Shown: positions 32,838-41,549 of the stretch, piece after piece
How the letters are laid out: each line of letters opens with the position of its first letter
Position numbering within the stretch: position 1 is the stretch's first letter
Source: an uncultured Prevotellaceae bacterium
GTDB lineage: Bacteria > Bacteroidota > Bacteroidia > Bacteroidales > Bacteroidaceae
Direction: 5' to 3'
Assembly (NCBI GenBank): GCA_937898415.1
Contig: CALDLA010000067.1
Coordinates: forward strand, 1-64,000
Length of the DNA: 64,000 nt
Program-made: the position numbers and the translations under genes
Notes under the pieces: generated by a model
Seen by the model: only the letters and a program-made list of their open reading frames with translations
What the model was told of the DNA's origin: nothing
The model's database searches: none

Positions 32838-34323
32838 TGACACTGATTTTAACGGGTTCCACCATGAACTCCGGACGGTTATAACTCTTCAGGAGGAACG
32901 TGTTATACTCGGGATCCTCCTGCGGCAGCATAAACGCCTTTTCCACTTTTCCGTTGTTGAAATAGGAGAAATAGACCCGGCAGTAGTTGCCGTCATCGCG
33001 ACGACTGGCTACCATGATCCAATGCCCGTTACTCGACCACGAAGGATAGCTGTCCGGCCGACCTTCGCTGTTCAGTTTGGTCAGGTCGAGGAAAGACGGA
33101 GACGATTGGTGCTCACCATCGCCTACCTGGTCAAGCGACATACAGACGATATCGCCATCATTGTGTCTGATATGGAAACAGCCGTACTGTCCCTGGGCAA
33201 ACAGCAGATAGCGCCCATCGGGGCTGACGCGTGGTAGGGTGGCACTCTTGTCATTCGAGGCGGCATCGTAGACAAGTTCCTCATCGCCAAATGCATGCGA
33301 TGACAAGTCGAACGAACGCCGGTAGAGGTTGTACTGTACTTTCGGGTAGGTGGTACGGATGTCCTTGTCGCGCATTTCTTCAGGCAGCGGCACTGACTTA
33401 CAGTAATAGAGGTATTTGCCGTCGGGCGACCAGGTGGGATACACCTCCAGCAGCGTGGAATCATTGCTGACGACACTCACCGAGTCGGTCACCACATCAT
33501 AGAGAATCAGGTCGCTGGCAAGATCATAGACCTCAATCTTGTTGGGATTCAGCGTGTGGAATCCCTGTCGCGTCAGGTTGGTGGAGAAGGCTACCAGCTT
33601 GGCAGTAGGATGCCATGAAGGATAGACACCGGAGGAGATGGTATAGTCGCGCTTAAGGTTGACCTTCGAAATCTTTCCGTCGTTCACAATGACAGTACCG
33701 CTATTAGCGAGTCGCACATGGAAGAGCATATTGTCGGTCTTGTAGTTCTGATAGCTGTGGCAGTTAATACACTGGCCTATCTTGCGGTTGTTCATGGTAA
33801 TCTCATTGTTGAATATCTGTGTTTCCTCGAATGTGGTAAGGTTGCGCTGGGCGATTTCCATGAAGGTCCATGCGACATACGACGGTTCGATGAGGCGATA
33901 CGACAGGTATTCGTCGATGGGTTCTTCAGCTACACGTATTTCGAACGGATTGAACGACAACCATTCATCCGTCTTCCGTCCCCAGACCTCCACCTTCAGG
34001 CACTTGCCCTTCGAGGCATGGAGCAGGGCGTGCCATTCCGACTCAGGAATCTGCACCTTCACCCCGCTACCGTAGGTCTGCTGCCGGCCATCAGGCATAG
34101 TGATACGAGCCACACACTCATCGTACTGATCGGCAGGGAGCATGAAGTTGAGCGGTGCAATATTGTAAGGCACGGTGACATCGCAATAATCGGGAAAGAT
34201 AGCAGGCTGACAATTCGCCTCCTTGGATGAAGAAGGGACTGCGGGATGATTCACACACGATGACAGGAGCAGCATGGCAACAGCCAGGAACTGGAGACAG
34301 GGATGGATATGTTGTATTTTCAT
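32809..34323 (-). CDS. PD40/TolB-like beta-propeller lipoprotein with CxxCH motif (module copy B)
   Basis: The 504-residue product has a lipoprotein signal with Cys23 (LLLSSC). The N-terminal beta domain (DVTVPYNIAPLNF) and SYRLIEPSYVAW stretch match copy A. The motif Cys185-Ile-Asn-Cys188-His189 is followed by Ser-Tyr, where copy A has Ser-Phe. The propeller repeats align closely (VYPSWHPTAKLVAFSTN, YPTWSPDGKYLYY). A possible function is a haem-bearing or redox-sensing periplasmic lipoprotein; this is inference. The start at 34323 is chosen for the signal peptide, 7 bases after the preceding membrane-protein gene. Confidence 0.82.
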   Translation of the reverse strand: MKIQHIHPCLQFLAVAMLLLSSCVNHPAVPSSSKEANCQPAIFPDYCDVTVPYNIAPLNFMLPADQYDECVARITMPDGRQQTYGSGVKVQIPESEWHALLHASKGKCLKVEVWGRKTDEWLSFNPFEIRVAEEPIDEYLSYRLIEPSYVAWTFMEIAQRNLTTFEETQIFNNEITMNNRKIGQCINCHSYQNYKTDNMLFHVRLANSGTVIVNDGKISKVNLKRDYTISSGVYPSWHPTAKLVAFSTNLTRQGFHTLNPNKIEVYDLASDLILYDVVTDSVSVVSNDSTLLEVYPTWSPDGKYLYYCKSVPLPEEMRDKDIRTTYPKVQYNLYRRSFDLSSHAFGDEELVYDAASNDKSATLPRVSPDGRYLLFAQGQYGCFHIRHNDGDIVCMSLDQVGDGEHQSSPSFLDLTKLNSEGRPDSYPSWSSNGHWIMVASRRDDGNYCRVYFSYFNNGKVEKAFMLPQEDPEYNTFLLKSYNRPEFMVEPVKISVNEFSKVFDK

Positions 34324-34330
34324 TGTTTTC

Positions 34331-36109
34331 TTACGATTGAACCTCATGACCGAAATTGCCATTATTTATCACATAAATCTTTCTTCCGAAAATGTTGTAC
34401 CACCAGTAGGTGTCTCCCCATTCGTTACGCATTCTCTCGCCGACATCCTTAAGGTTCTCACCGGGCTTTGCCAGTTTTTGCAGGGTATCCCAGAACTTCA
34501 TGTAGCGGTCATAGATGGTCTGCTGGACGGGAATCATCATGCGCTTCTTTTCTGGAGCCTTATCCATGAATAATATATAGGCCTCCTGTGCATGAAGGGG
34601 GAATTCTTCGTCCGCATGTGTCTTCACATAGGTGCGCAGCGATGGCCAGAAGCGGCGTGAGTCGCAGCGTAGCATGGAATAGAACAGCACCTGTTCCGAA
34701 GCCACCTTACTGACGGAATCAGACCAGAGGCTGATGGTGTTGACAATATAACTGTCGCTGTTCTCTACTCCGGTGAGTTCGTCTGGGTAGGCTTTCTCCA
34801 GTTCTTTTACCTTTTCCGTGACCGGAGCCGGCTGCCAATTGCCATAAAACGGAAGATGGTGCAATAGTGTCGTGTAGCGTTCCATCAGTTCCTTGTCACC
34901 CTTGGCAAGGGCACAGCGGGCAAGCACTTTCAGATAGAAAGGTGAGAAGCCTGCCTGTATGGAATTCTCGAAATTCAGGCGGATGGCTTCATTCATCATG
35001 CCGTAGTTATAGTAGACCAGTGGCGATGCAATGTCCAGAAGGCTGACATGGAGCGAGTCGGGATTGGTGATGTTCTCACCGTCGTTGCCCAACTTGAACG
35101 AACGGTCAAGAAGTCCACCCTCGTTCATTAGGGCTATGTTCTTGAGGAATACCATCGTGGTAGTTGGCTTCTTGGCCGTTTCTGCCACCTGTAGGACTTC
35201 CTTCCAGTTATCGGCTTCGGCATAGCGCACCATGCGCATTTCGTCGATATAGTTCTGGTCGCGGTACATGAGCGACATGGTAAAAATAATACCAGCAACG
35301 GCACACAGCACCGGAATATATACTTTAGCCAAATATCGTCCACCCAGCGAAATGAGTAGAGAGACAGCACCTAGCACCCAGAAGGGAATGGAAAGATGCT
35401 CGGTCTTGTCGCTTGGCGTTATGAAACGGGGCAGGCCCGCCAGCATGACATCGTCGGACTTCAGATTCGAATAAAATTGCGTATGCCAGATAGCGGCAGT
35501 AAAGAGAAGCAGGACAATGCCTAAAAGCTCACGCCACGTAGGTTTTTCGGTAATCACCAAACAGAGTACGAAAAGCAAGGCAAACCACCCTAACACCGGA
35601 TAGAGGCAAAAGGCCAGCAGATACCAGACAAGGTGCCATTTACGGGGAGTCTGGCGGGCTGCCCACAAGAGCAGCAGCATGACGAGATAACCTACCGACT
35701 GTGAGAACCAATAGCCCCGGATGGTGGAGACATAGACCCAATAGCCAAGATCGACCACCGATGTGAGCAGACAGGCTATAGGCAAGAGCATCAGCGCGGA
35801 GGCACTGGACTTTAACCGGAATGCCTTAGTACCCACCAAGAAGATGAGTGACCAGATAGCTATTATTACACCTGCACCTAAGGCTGGATGACAAAAGAGC
35901 TGTGTGAGCCAGGCACCCACATACTGCATCAGGCCGAAGGGCTTCTGAAGAAGCGCATGGAAGAAGGGGGCTCCGTAGAGGAACTCAGAACGGTCGTGTG
36001 CCGTATAAAGCACCTCCTGATTAATATATAATAGGTATATGGCAAATGAAATGAAAGCCAACAGGCTTACATAAAGAACAGTTCCGGATAGTTTGCTGTT
36101 GTTTTTCAT
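34331..36109 (-). CDS. Multi-pass membrane protein with TPR-like C-terminus, DUF6057-like (module copy B)
   Basis: The 592-residue product has about nine or ten membrane helices in the first 340 residues and a soluble helical C-terminal region with TPR-like spacing (ALAKGDKELMERYTTLLHH). Its N-terminal loop shares a pattern with copy A: a Glu followed by aromatic/Leu residues, then KPFGL...VGAWLTQLF against QPGGI...GRFCTQFF. The start at 36109 begins at MKNNSKL, 10 bases after the ATPase stop. Function unknown; its partner is the adjacent CxxCH propeller. Confidence 0.75.
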   Translation of the reverse strand: MKNNSKLSGTVLYVSLLAFISFAIYLLYINQEVLYTAHDRSEFLYGAPFFHALLQKPFGLMQYVGAWLTQLFCHPALGAGVIIAIWSLIFLVGTKAFRLKSSASALMLLPIACLLTSVVDLGYWVYVSTIRGYWFSQSVGYLVMLLLLWAARQTPRKWHLVWYLLAFCLYPVLGWFALLFVLCLVITEKPTWRELLGIVLLLFTAAIWHTQFYSNLKSDDVMLAGLPRFITPSDKTEHLSIPFWVLGAVSLLISLGGRYLAKVYIPVLCAVAGIIFTMSLMYRDQNYIDEMRMVRYAEADNWKEVLQVAETAKKPTTTMVFLKNIALMNEGGLLDRSFKLGNDGENITNPDSLHVSLLDIASPLVYYNYGMMNEAIRLNFENSIQAGFSPFYLKVLARCALAKGDKELMERYTTLLHHLPFYGNWQPAPVTEKVKELEKAYPDELTGVENSDSYIVNTISLWSDSVSKVASEQVLFYSMLRCDSRRFWPSLRTYVKTHADEEFPLHAQEAYILFMDKAPEKKRMMIPVQQTIYDRYMKFWDTLQKLAKPGENLKDVGERMRNEWGDTYWWYNIFGRKIYVINNGNFGHEVQS

Positions 36110-36119
36110 TTTTCCTTCA

Positions 36120-37247
36120 TTAAAAGTATTCCTGGGCAAACCAAAGTTTATAGACAGGATCCACAAATACCAGTTTCCCCCTCTGTTTTTCGACAATATC
36201 CTTGTTCTGCAACAACTTCTTATTCTTACTGATTGTATTTGGGCTGCCAAGGCTATATCTGCTTTTGGTCTCAGCTGATGCCAACTGCTGCACCCCGTCC
36301 TTAATAGCACGCAACATTTCTATCTGGCTTGGCGGTAAAGTTTCAGTATCGCTTTGAAACATAGGCGAATTAGTGTTTAACAGCTGATGCAAGCCATACT
36401 CGAACGATTGCTCAGTAACCTCAGAAGAGGTCGCGTTCCATATAAAATAGCACAACTGCTGCAGATACCAAGAATGGCATTCCACCACATCGCATATCCG
36501 CTCAGCAAAAGACGCTGTGATTAGCTTTCCCGATTTCCGAAAAGTATCCACAATAAAAGGCACCCACTCCGTTTTTGAAATTTTTTGAAGAAACAACATT
36601 TGCCCAAACCTGTAGAAAGGAGAATTGGAATTGTTAAAAATGTCCATCATCATGTGCCGCTTACTACCATACAGACAATACGAAACGTGTTGTTGCTGCT
36701 GCCAGGCCGAGCGCATCTTCCCTTCCATGTTCTTGTATTCTGGCAAATTGGCCAATTGCTGGAACTCGTCTATGCAGACGATAATCTGTATTTTCTTGTT
36801 GACGGCAAGGGTCTCTGGAAGACGCAAGATGTCCATCTTGTCTTGCTCCTGTGGTATAAACTTCACATCGAAAGCCATAAAGTCAGTAACATTATCCTTT
36901 ATGACCACTTGGGGAACAACCCCCGTCAAGAACTTCTTGGCATCCTGAACGCGCTTCTCAAACTTGCTTGATGCACATGCAATCACCTGACTGGCAAATG
37001 TACGGTAAAATTCTGCCTCAGAGCCTATGCTGAAAGCATCAATATAGCATACTCGTACATTGGCATTTTCCTCCATCAATTCGTCCATGGCGACCTTTAC
37101 CAACGATGACTTACCCCAACGGCGAGGGGATACCAGCATCACATTGATATGGGAAGAAAGGAAGCCTTTTAGCTGCGCCCTGTCTTCCACTCTGTTTACA
37201 AAATTCTCCTTTGTTGCCAGTTTGCCATATTGAAATGGTGCATTCAT
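36120..37247 (-). CDS. Archaeal-type AAA+ ATPase
   Basis: The 375-residue product has a Walker A motif with Lys46 (SPRRWGKSSL), a Walker B motif (IIVCIDEFQQL) and a C-terminal winged-helix-like region. This matches the archaeal ATPase/MNS group of AAA+ proteins frequent in Bacteroidota, often of unknown role and patchily distributed. Base composition looks more AT-rich than the CAZyme genes nearby, which may mean transfer. It is first in a tightly spaced run leading to the two propeller modules. Its promoter overlaps an inverted repeat. Confidence 0.85.
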   Translation of the reverse strand: MNAPFQYGKLATKENFVNRVEDRAQLKGFLSSHINVMLVSPRRWGKSSLVKVAMDELMEENANVRVCYIDAFSIGSEAEFYRTFASQVIACASSKFEKRVQDAKKFLTGVVPQVVIKDNVTDFMAFDVKFIPQEQDKMDILRLPETLAVNKKIQIIVCIDEFQQLANLPEYKNMEGKMRSAWQQQQHVSYCLYGSKRHMMMDIFNNSNSPFYRFGQMLFLQKISKTEWVPFIVDTFRKSGKLITASFAERICDVVECHSWYLQQLCYFIWNATSSEVTEQSFEYGLHQLLNTNSPMFQSDTETLPPSQIEMLRAIKDGVQQLASAETKSRYSLGSPNTISKNKKLLQNKDIVEKQRGKLVFVDPVYKLWFAQEYF

Positions 37248-37274
37248 ATTTGGTCATTTGATTGTTTGAGACTG

Positions 37275-37282
37275 CAAATATA
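37275..37282 (-). promoter_or_regulatory. -7 promoter box of the AAA ATPase operon
   Basis: On the minus strand the box is TATATTTG, matching TAnnTTTG, 28 bases before the ATG at 37247. The nearest upstream TTTG is 12 bases away, closer than usual. Confidence 0.6.
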
Positions 37283-37284
37283 CA

Positions 37285-37325
37285 AAAAAGTTACCAAACA
37301 GTAAGTTACTTAAAGGTAACTTTTT
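37285..37325. promoter_or_regulatory. Inverted repeat/operator upstream of the AAA ATPase
   Basis: Arms AAAAAGTTACC (37285-37295) and GGTAACTTTTT (37315-37325) flank a central palindrome AAGTTACTT. The three GTTAC/GTAAC cores lie just upstream of the -7 box, as a repressor site would. Confidence 0.6.
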
Positions 37326-37347
37326 GTAATGATTAACATTCGTACTA

Positions 37348-37380
37348 AAAGAGGGTGAACCTATAAGGCGCACCCTCTTT
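37348..37380. terminator. Rho-independent terminator of the SusCD operon
   Basis: A 10-bp stem, AAAGAGGGTG (37348-37357) with CACCCTCTTT (37371-37380), encloses a 13-base loop and has T-runs on both sides. It lies about 20 bases after the FISUMP-like gene stop and separates that operon from the ATPase promoter. Confidence 0.85.
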
Positions 37381-37401
37381 TTATAGTACTAACATCAAAC
37401 T

Positions 37402-38451
37402 CTATTTAGTTACGGGTCTGACAGAAATTCCGAAACTAGAACTCAGATTGTTGTAGATGCCGAGAGAATTATACTGTCCATGCTGGAAGATCAACATGTC
37501 AGGCATGTTTTCAGAACTACTAACCGATCCCTTAGAGCCTTTGTACTGTTCTTCCATTGAAGGGAATTGATAAATACCCAAGATCTGACCAGTAGCATAA
37601 TAGCCAGCATTTCCGTTTCCGTACCATTGGTTTCCGTAACGATAACCTGCAGCAGGCAAGTAGATACTCTTTCCATTGCAACGGCTGGTCAGTTTATATC
37701 CAGCACCGGTAAATTCCCAATTACATGAGTCAACCAATTCCTGGAACTCCTCGACTGTCGGCATTCTCCAGTTGCTGCCCCAATTTGCAGTAGCCGGATC
37801 ATGCTGAGCATCTTTCGCTATGTCATAAACAGGAGCACCTGAAATACTGGCACCAGAAGCATCTTTAAAATCGCCTTTCGTGCTTGCAAAATACTTAACC
37901 TCGGTAGATTCAATCAAGTTAGCGATGACATCATATTTTTCATTATCTACATTGACTAAGCAGTCCAAGGTTTTATCTTTGTACTCAGCTTTAAGAGAGT
38001 CAAATACGGCTTCTCTGATTGAATCGACTTTAGTCAGAGAGTACTCCGAGAGTGAATAGGTTTCCTTATATACACTGATTGTGTCATACAAGTATCCCAC
38101 TTTCTCTGCACCTTTGTACATTTCAAACAAATCAGATGCTGACGTATAATCTTTTACGTCTGTATACGATGTCGAAGTGGTTGCCTGAACCTGAGTTCCT
38201 GTTACATCTCCCCATACGAAGAGAATACCATTGTCAGATTCTGAAGCGGCTCCAACATTCATATTAGCCCACTTGGTACCACTGGGGAGTCCCAAATCTA
38301 CAGCCTGACCTACATTTTTGATACTACCTGTGTTTGCTACATATTGGGTATCGCATGTAGTTTCGCTAATCTCATCACTACAAGCCACAAATAGACTTGA
38401 TGTAACAAGCATGGCGATTGCGAGCTTATTAAATTTCATAAATCTTTTCAT
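37402..38451 (-). CDS. FISUMP-like surface lipoprotein, last gene of the SusCD operon
   Basis: The 349-residue product has a lipoprotein signal (LFVACSDE). A FISUMP-like fold begins VDLGLPSGTKWANMNVGA and resumes WGSNWRMPTVEEFQELVDSCNW. About 90 residues (YKGAEKVGYLYDTI through VKYFASTKGDF) separate the usual halves, longer than in typical members. It ends GISVRPVTK, usual for the family. Position behind SusC, SusD and a SusE/F-like gene suggests a cell-surface glycan-binding or structural role; no enzyme motif is visible. An alternative start lies four codons downstream. Confidence 0.75.
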   Translation of the reverse strand: MKRFMKFNKLAIAMLVTSSLFVACSDEISETTCDTQYVANTGSIKNVGQAVDLGLPSGTKWANMNVGAASESDNGILFVWGDVTGTQVQATTSTSYTDVKDYTSASDLFEMYKGAEKVGYLYDTISVYKETYSLSEYSLTKVDSIREAVFDSLKAEYKDKTLDCLVNVDNEKYDVIANLIESTEVKYFASTKGDFKDASGASISGAPVYDIAKDAQHDPATANWGSNWRMPTVEEFQELVDSCNWEFTGAGYKLTSRCNGKSIYLPAAGYRYGNQWYGNGNAGYYATGQILGIYQFPSMEEQYKGSKGSVSSSENMPDMLIFQHGQYNSLGIYNNLSSSFGISVRPVTK

Positions 38452-38489
38452 TATAACGGATGTTTTAATATTATACATATACGAACTTA

Positions 38490-39596
38490 TTACTCCTCAT
38501 AGTAAACAGTCTTGAGTGTCATAGAGCCATTATACAGCATGAGGTCAAGGTCACGACCTTCGCCACCCTTGGCGCACTCATCAGCCATTGTCTGAGTGAT
38601 TGGAAGTTCGTTCAAGCCGTCCACCCACTTCACATGATCGTAATAGGTGTTACTCCACCAACCGTTCATGACCTTCAAGTCAAAATCGGGAGTTACATCA
38701 GATACGTCAAAGATCAGAGTCTTCAGGCCAAAATAAACTTCATCAGGAATGGTGGGCAGATGTGCTCCTTCAGTTGAGCTGAAACGCATGGCAGCAGCAT
38801 CCCAAGCTCCGGGCTTGAACGGCTCTTGCGGATTCTCTGCTTTATCTTCATCTGACCTATTAGGATCACCATAGATGTAGTACTTCACAAGCGGGTTAGA
38901 GATTTTTTCACACTTTACAGGGTATTCAGCAACCAACTTGGTACCGTCAGCACAAAGAGCAGTGAGAGTAATTGTATAATCAGTGGTAATATAATCACCA
39001 TTCTCATTCCAATTAACCTTCATTTTCTTTGATGCATAGTTTCCAATGGCTTCCTTACCAGCGAAATCCCACTTTGCATTGACAGGAGCAGAAGTTTGGC
39101 AGGTAATAACGTTACCGAACTCACCTTCTTTGCCAGGAGCCACCTTAGAGCTATAGGTCTTGTAAATGGCTTTGACGTTGATGGTGTTCGTCTCAGTATC
39201 TGCGATGTGCTTTATAACAATGTTCGGCAGGATACCGTTAGCAAACTTGTCACCAAGTTCGTACCTGTAGAATGAAGAACTTCTCAGAATTTTCTGAAAG
39301 TCCTCACCAGCGAAGGAAATTCTCCAACAGGTGTCAGCAATGGTCTCGGCATCAAAGTAGATGGTGATACCCTCGCAGTCTTTAACATCAACATTTTCTG
39401 CCAAGACAATGGGCGTTTCTTTGACAGCCGTATAGGTTTTCGGCCCCGCCACCGGAGCTACCTTGTCAACAATAACTGTGGACATCGCCTTGAGCTCGTC
39501 AACAGTGATGTGCCCGCCATTGTCGATTTTCTCATGAACGGGATCGCAGGCAAAAAACACACCTACTGCGGCAAATAACAAAAATATCTTTTTCAT
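38490..39596 (-). CDS. SusE/SusF-position surface glycan-binding lipoprotein
   Basis: The 368-residue product has a lipoprotein signal (VGVFFACDP) and an all-beta, Ig-like and carbohydrate-binding-like sequence with many aromatic residues (NGWWSNTYYDHVKW). It lies 19 bases after susD, where polysaccharide utilisation loci encode SusE/SusF-type binding proteins. It has no catalytic motif. Sequence in this position diverges fast, so the call rests mainly on context, size and lipidation. Confidence 0.72.
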   Translation of the reverse strand: MKKIFLLFAAVGVFFACDPVHEKIDNGGHITVDELKAMSTVIVDKVAPVAGPKTYTAVKETPIVLAENVDVKDCEGITIYFDAETIADTCWRISFAGEDFQKILRSSSFYRYELGDKFANGILPNIVIKHIADTETNTINVKAIYKTYSSKVAPGKEGEFGNVITCQTSAPVNAKWDFAGKEAIGNYASKKMKVNWNENGDYITTDYTITLTALCADGTKLVAEYPVKCEKISNPLVKYYIYGDPNRSDEDKAENPQEPFKPGAWDAAAMRFSSTEGAHLPTIPDEVYFGLKTLIFDVSDVTPDFDLKVMNGWWSNTYYDHVKWVDGLNELPITQTMADECAKGGEGRDLDLMLYNGSMTLKTVYYEE

Positions 39597-39615
39597 ATTG
39601 TTTCAGTTAATAGAA

Positions 39616-41535
39616 TTAATAAAGAACTTTATATGTATACTCTGCAGCGGGAGTTTTTTCATCCCATCCTGGGTTCTGCTGCATCGCACCATTCATCAGA
39701 GTCATCTGAGCCTGAGGTTTAGGCAAGAAACCGTTGGTGTCTGCATAACGCTTCTTCCAAGAACAGGTCATGTGTTCCATAATCCTGCTGTTCTTCTTGC
39801 CAAGGCATGTGATTTGTTGACCCTTCTGAGCCTCGAGAGCCTTGGCAGCGTATGAACCTTCGCCTGAGTCAATACCAGACCAACGACGCATATCGTTGAA
39901 ACGAAGTCCCTCCAATGCGAACTCCCAGCGGCGCTCATTCTGAACGTTCTCTAAAGAGTAACCTGTCGTAGGTACACCAGCACGACGCTGAACCATATTC
40001 ATATAAGATGCATCACCCGTGAGCTCGGTCAGCATCAGCAGCACGTCGGCATAACGCATCAGGTAGTAATCCTCGAAGTGGTCACCCTGCTGCTTGTTGT
40101 CAAGCGAGCTGGAGGTATAACCCGGGCACTTTGACCACCAAGAGTCGTTATCAGCCGCGCAAGCGTCAAGGTTTACGTCTGCGTACTTCTTGACTGCATA
40201 GCCAGACTCCTCGCAGTCGTCCTTTTCGTAGGTATAAGATTCGAGCTCATTATCGAGGTCGATCAAAGTACCAAGCTTACGGATGTCAGTATAGTTACCC
40301 TTCTGCTCAGCAGCAGTCCAATCGTTCCAGATATTGCATGAAGGAGTACCCTGACCCCAACCCTGGTTGAACGGATAAGTCTTGTCGCGCTTACCATTAT
40401 CATTGGTTGCACCGTTACGAAGGCCCCAGAAACAAGAGAGGTAGTTTGAATACATACGGGGGTTGTTGTAGGTACCACCGATGGCCCACTTAGAGGCGTT
40501 CAAGAACTGAATCTGGAAGATTTCCTCAGTGTTACCATTACCCATACCTGGCTGGTCGAAGCAGTGCTCACGCTTCATATCTGCGATGAACGTATAAGCA
40601 TGACCTTTACCGTCGTGAGCCTCATCCCAAAGCAGGCTGTTAGAATACTGCCAGAGTGAACGGAAGTCCGGGCAGAGCATGTAACGGCCACTGGAAACGA
40701 TATCTTTCAGATAGCTGACGACATCTGCCTGAGAAACAGAAGCTTTTTCGCAGCCCTCCTGGTTGATAGGCTCACCATTGCGGTCTTTGAGCTCGATAGC
40801 CGGAGCTGAACCATTGGCAAGTTCACCAGCCTTCTTGTAGAAGCCAGCCCAGAACATGTAAGCGCGGGCAATGAATGCCTCGGCAGCATATTTGTTGGCA
40901 TGACCGTCACCAAAGCCTGCAGTTGTGCCCATGAGGTTCATACCAGAAACAAAGTCAGCGATAATCTGAGGATAGATAACTTCCTCAGCACTAACCTGCT
41001 GCTGCATCTCGTCAGTAATAACGGTAGAGATGATCAGAGGTACATCACCATACATCTGGGTCAGCAAGAGGGTATAGAAACCGCGCATGAAGTAGCCCTC
41101 ACCGAGCAACTGATTGCGCTGAGCGGTATTGTTTGTCCAATTGACATTATCAATGGTCTCAATCTGGTTGTTGGCACGTGAAATACCACCATAGAGAAGG
41201 ATGAAATCCTGCTCGTACTGATTCGAACTTGCCGTTGTGAAATGATGCAGCGACTTAGCCACATTATCCTGCAAACCGCCACTTCCGTAACAGTCGTCCG
41301 ACATGAGTGACCACCAGTAGAACGGATTATTCAATAAACCACTTTGATCTCCGCCACCCAACGTATTCATGATACTATAGGTAGCAGCATTCAATGCCTC
41401 AACGTCTGCAGGTTTACCTGGGAATGTAGCAGCTGTCAACTCCGTCACACGCGGATCAGTGTCCAGCATATCGTTACAAGATGTAAACAAGGCTGCTGAC
41501 GAAACAACTAATGCTGATAAAATATATTTCTTCAT
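39616..41535 (-). CDS. susD: SusD-like nutrient-binding lipoprotein
   Basis: The 639-residue product has a lipoprotein signal (AALFTSCNDML) and the SusD-typical start DMLDTDPR. TPR-like helices follow, with the RAYMFWAGFY and YLMRYADVLLM segments near the C-terminus and the usual ending region RRWEFALEGLRFNDMRRW. SusD proteins cap the SusC barrel and bind oligosaccharides at the surface. It follows SusC after 14 bases. The glycan is probably xylan-derived, inferred from neighbouring enzymes. Confidence 0.95.
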   Translation of the reverse strand: MKKYILSALVVSSAALFTSCNDMLDTDPRVTELTAATFPGKPADVEALNAATYSIMNTLGGGDQSGLLNNPFYWWSLMSDDCYGSGGLQDNVAKSLHHFTTASSNQYEQDFILLYGGISRANNQIETIDNVNWTNNTAQRNQLLGEGYFMRGFYTLLLTQMYGDVPLIISTVITDEMQQQVSAEEVIYPQIIADFVSGMNLMGTTAGFGDGHANKYAAEAFIARAYMFWAGFYKKAGELANGSAPAIELKDRNGEPINQEGCEKASVSQADVVSYLKDIVSSGRYMLCPDFRSLWQYSNSLLWDEAHDGKGHAYTFIADMKREHCFDQPGMGNGNTEEIFQIQFLNASKWAIGGTYNNPRMYSNYLSCFWGLRNGATNDNGKRDKTYPFNQGWGQGTPSCNIWNDWTAAEQKGNYTDIRKLGTLIDLDNELESYTYEKDDCEESGYAVKKYADVNLDACAADNDSWWSKCPGYTSSSLDNKQQGDHFEDYYLMRYADVLLMLTELTGDASYMNMVQRRAGVPTTGYSLENVQNERRWEFALEGLRFNDMRRWSGIDSGEGSYAAKALEAQKGQQITCLGKKNSRIMEHMTCSWKKRYADTNGFLPKPQAQMTLMNGAMQQNPGWDEKTPAAEYTYKVLY

Positions 41536-41549
41536 AACTTATTGTCGAA

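Noticed and set aside
29950..34323. CxxCH in the propeller proteins as chance
   Set aside because: I did not accept chance because the motif and its following Ser-aromatic pair are kept in both diverged copies at the same alignment position; haem binding itself remains unproven.
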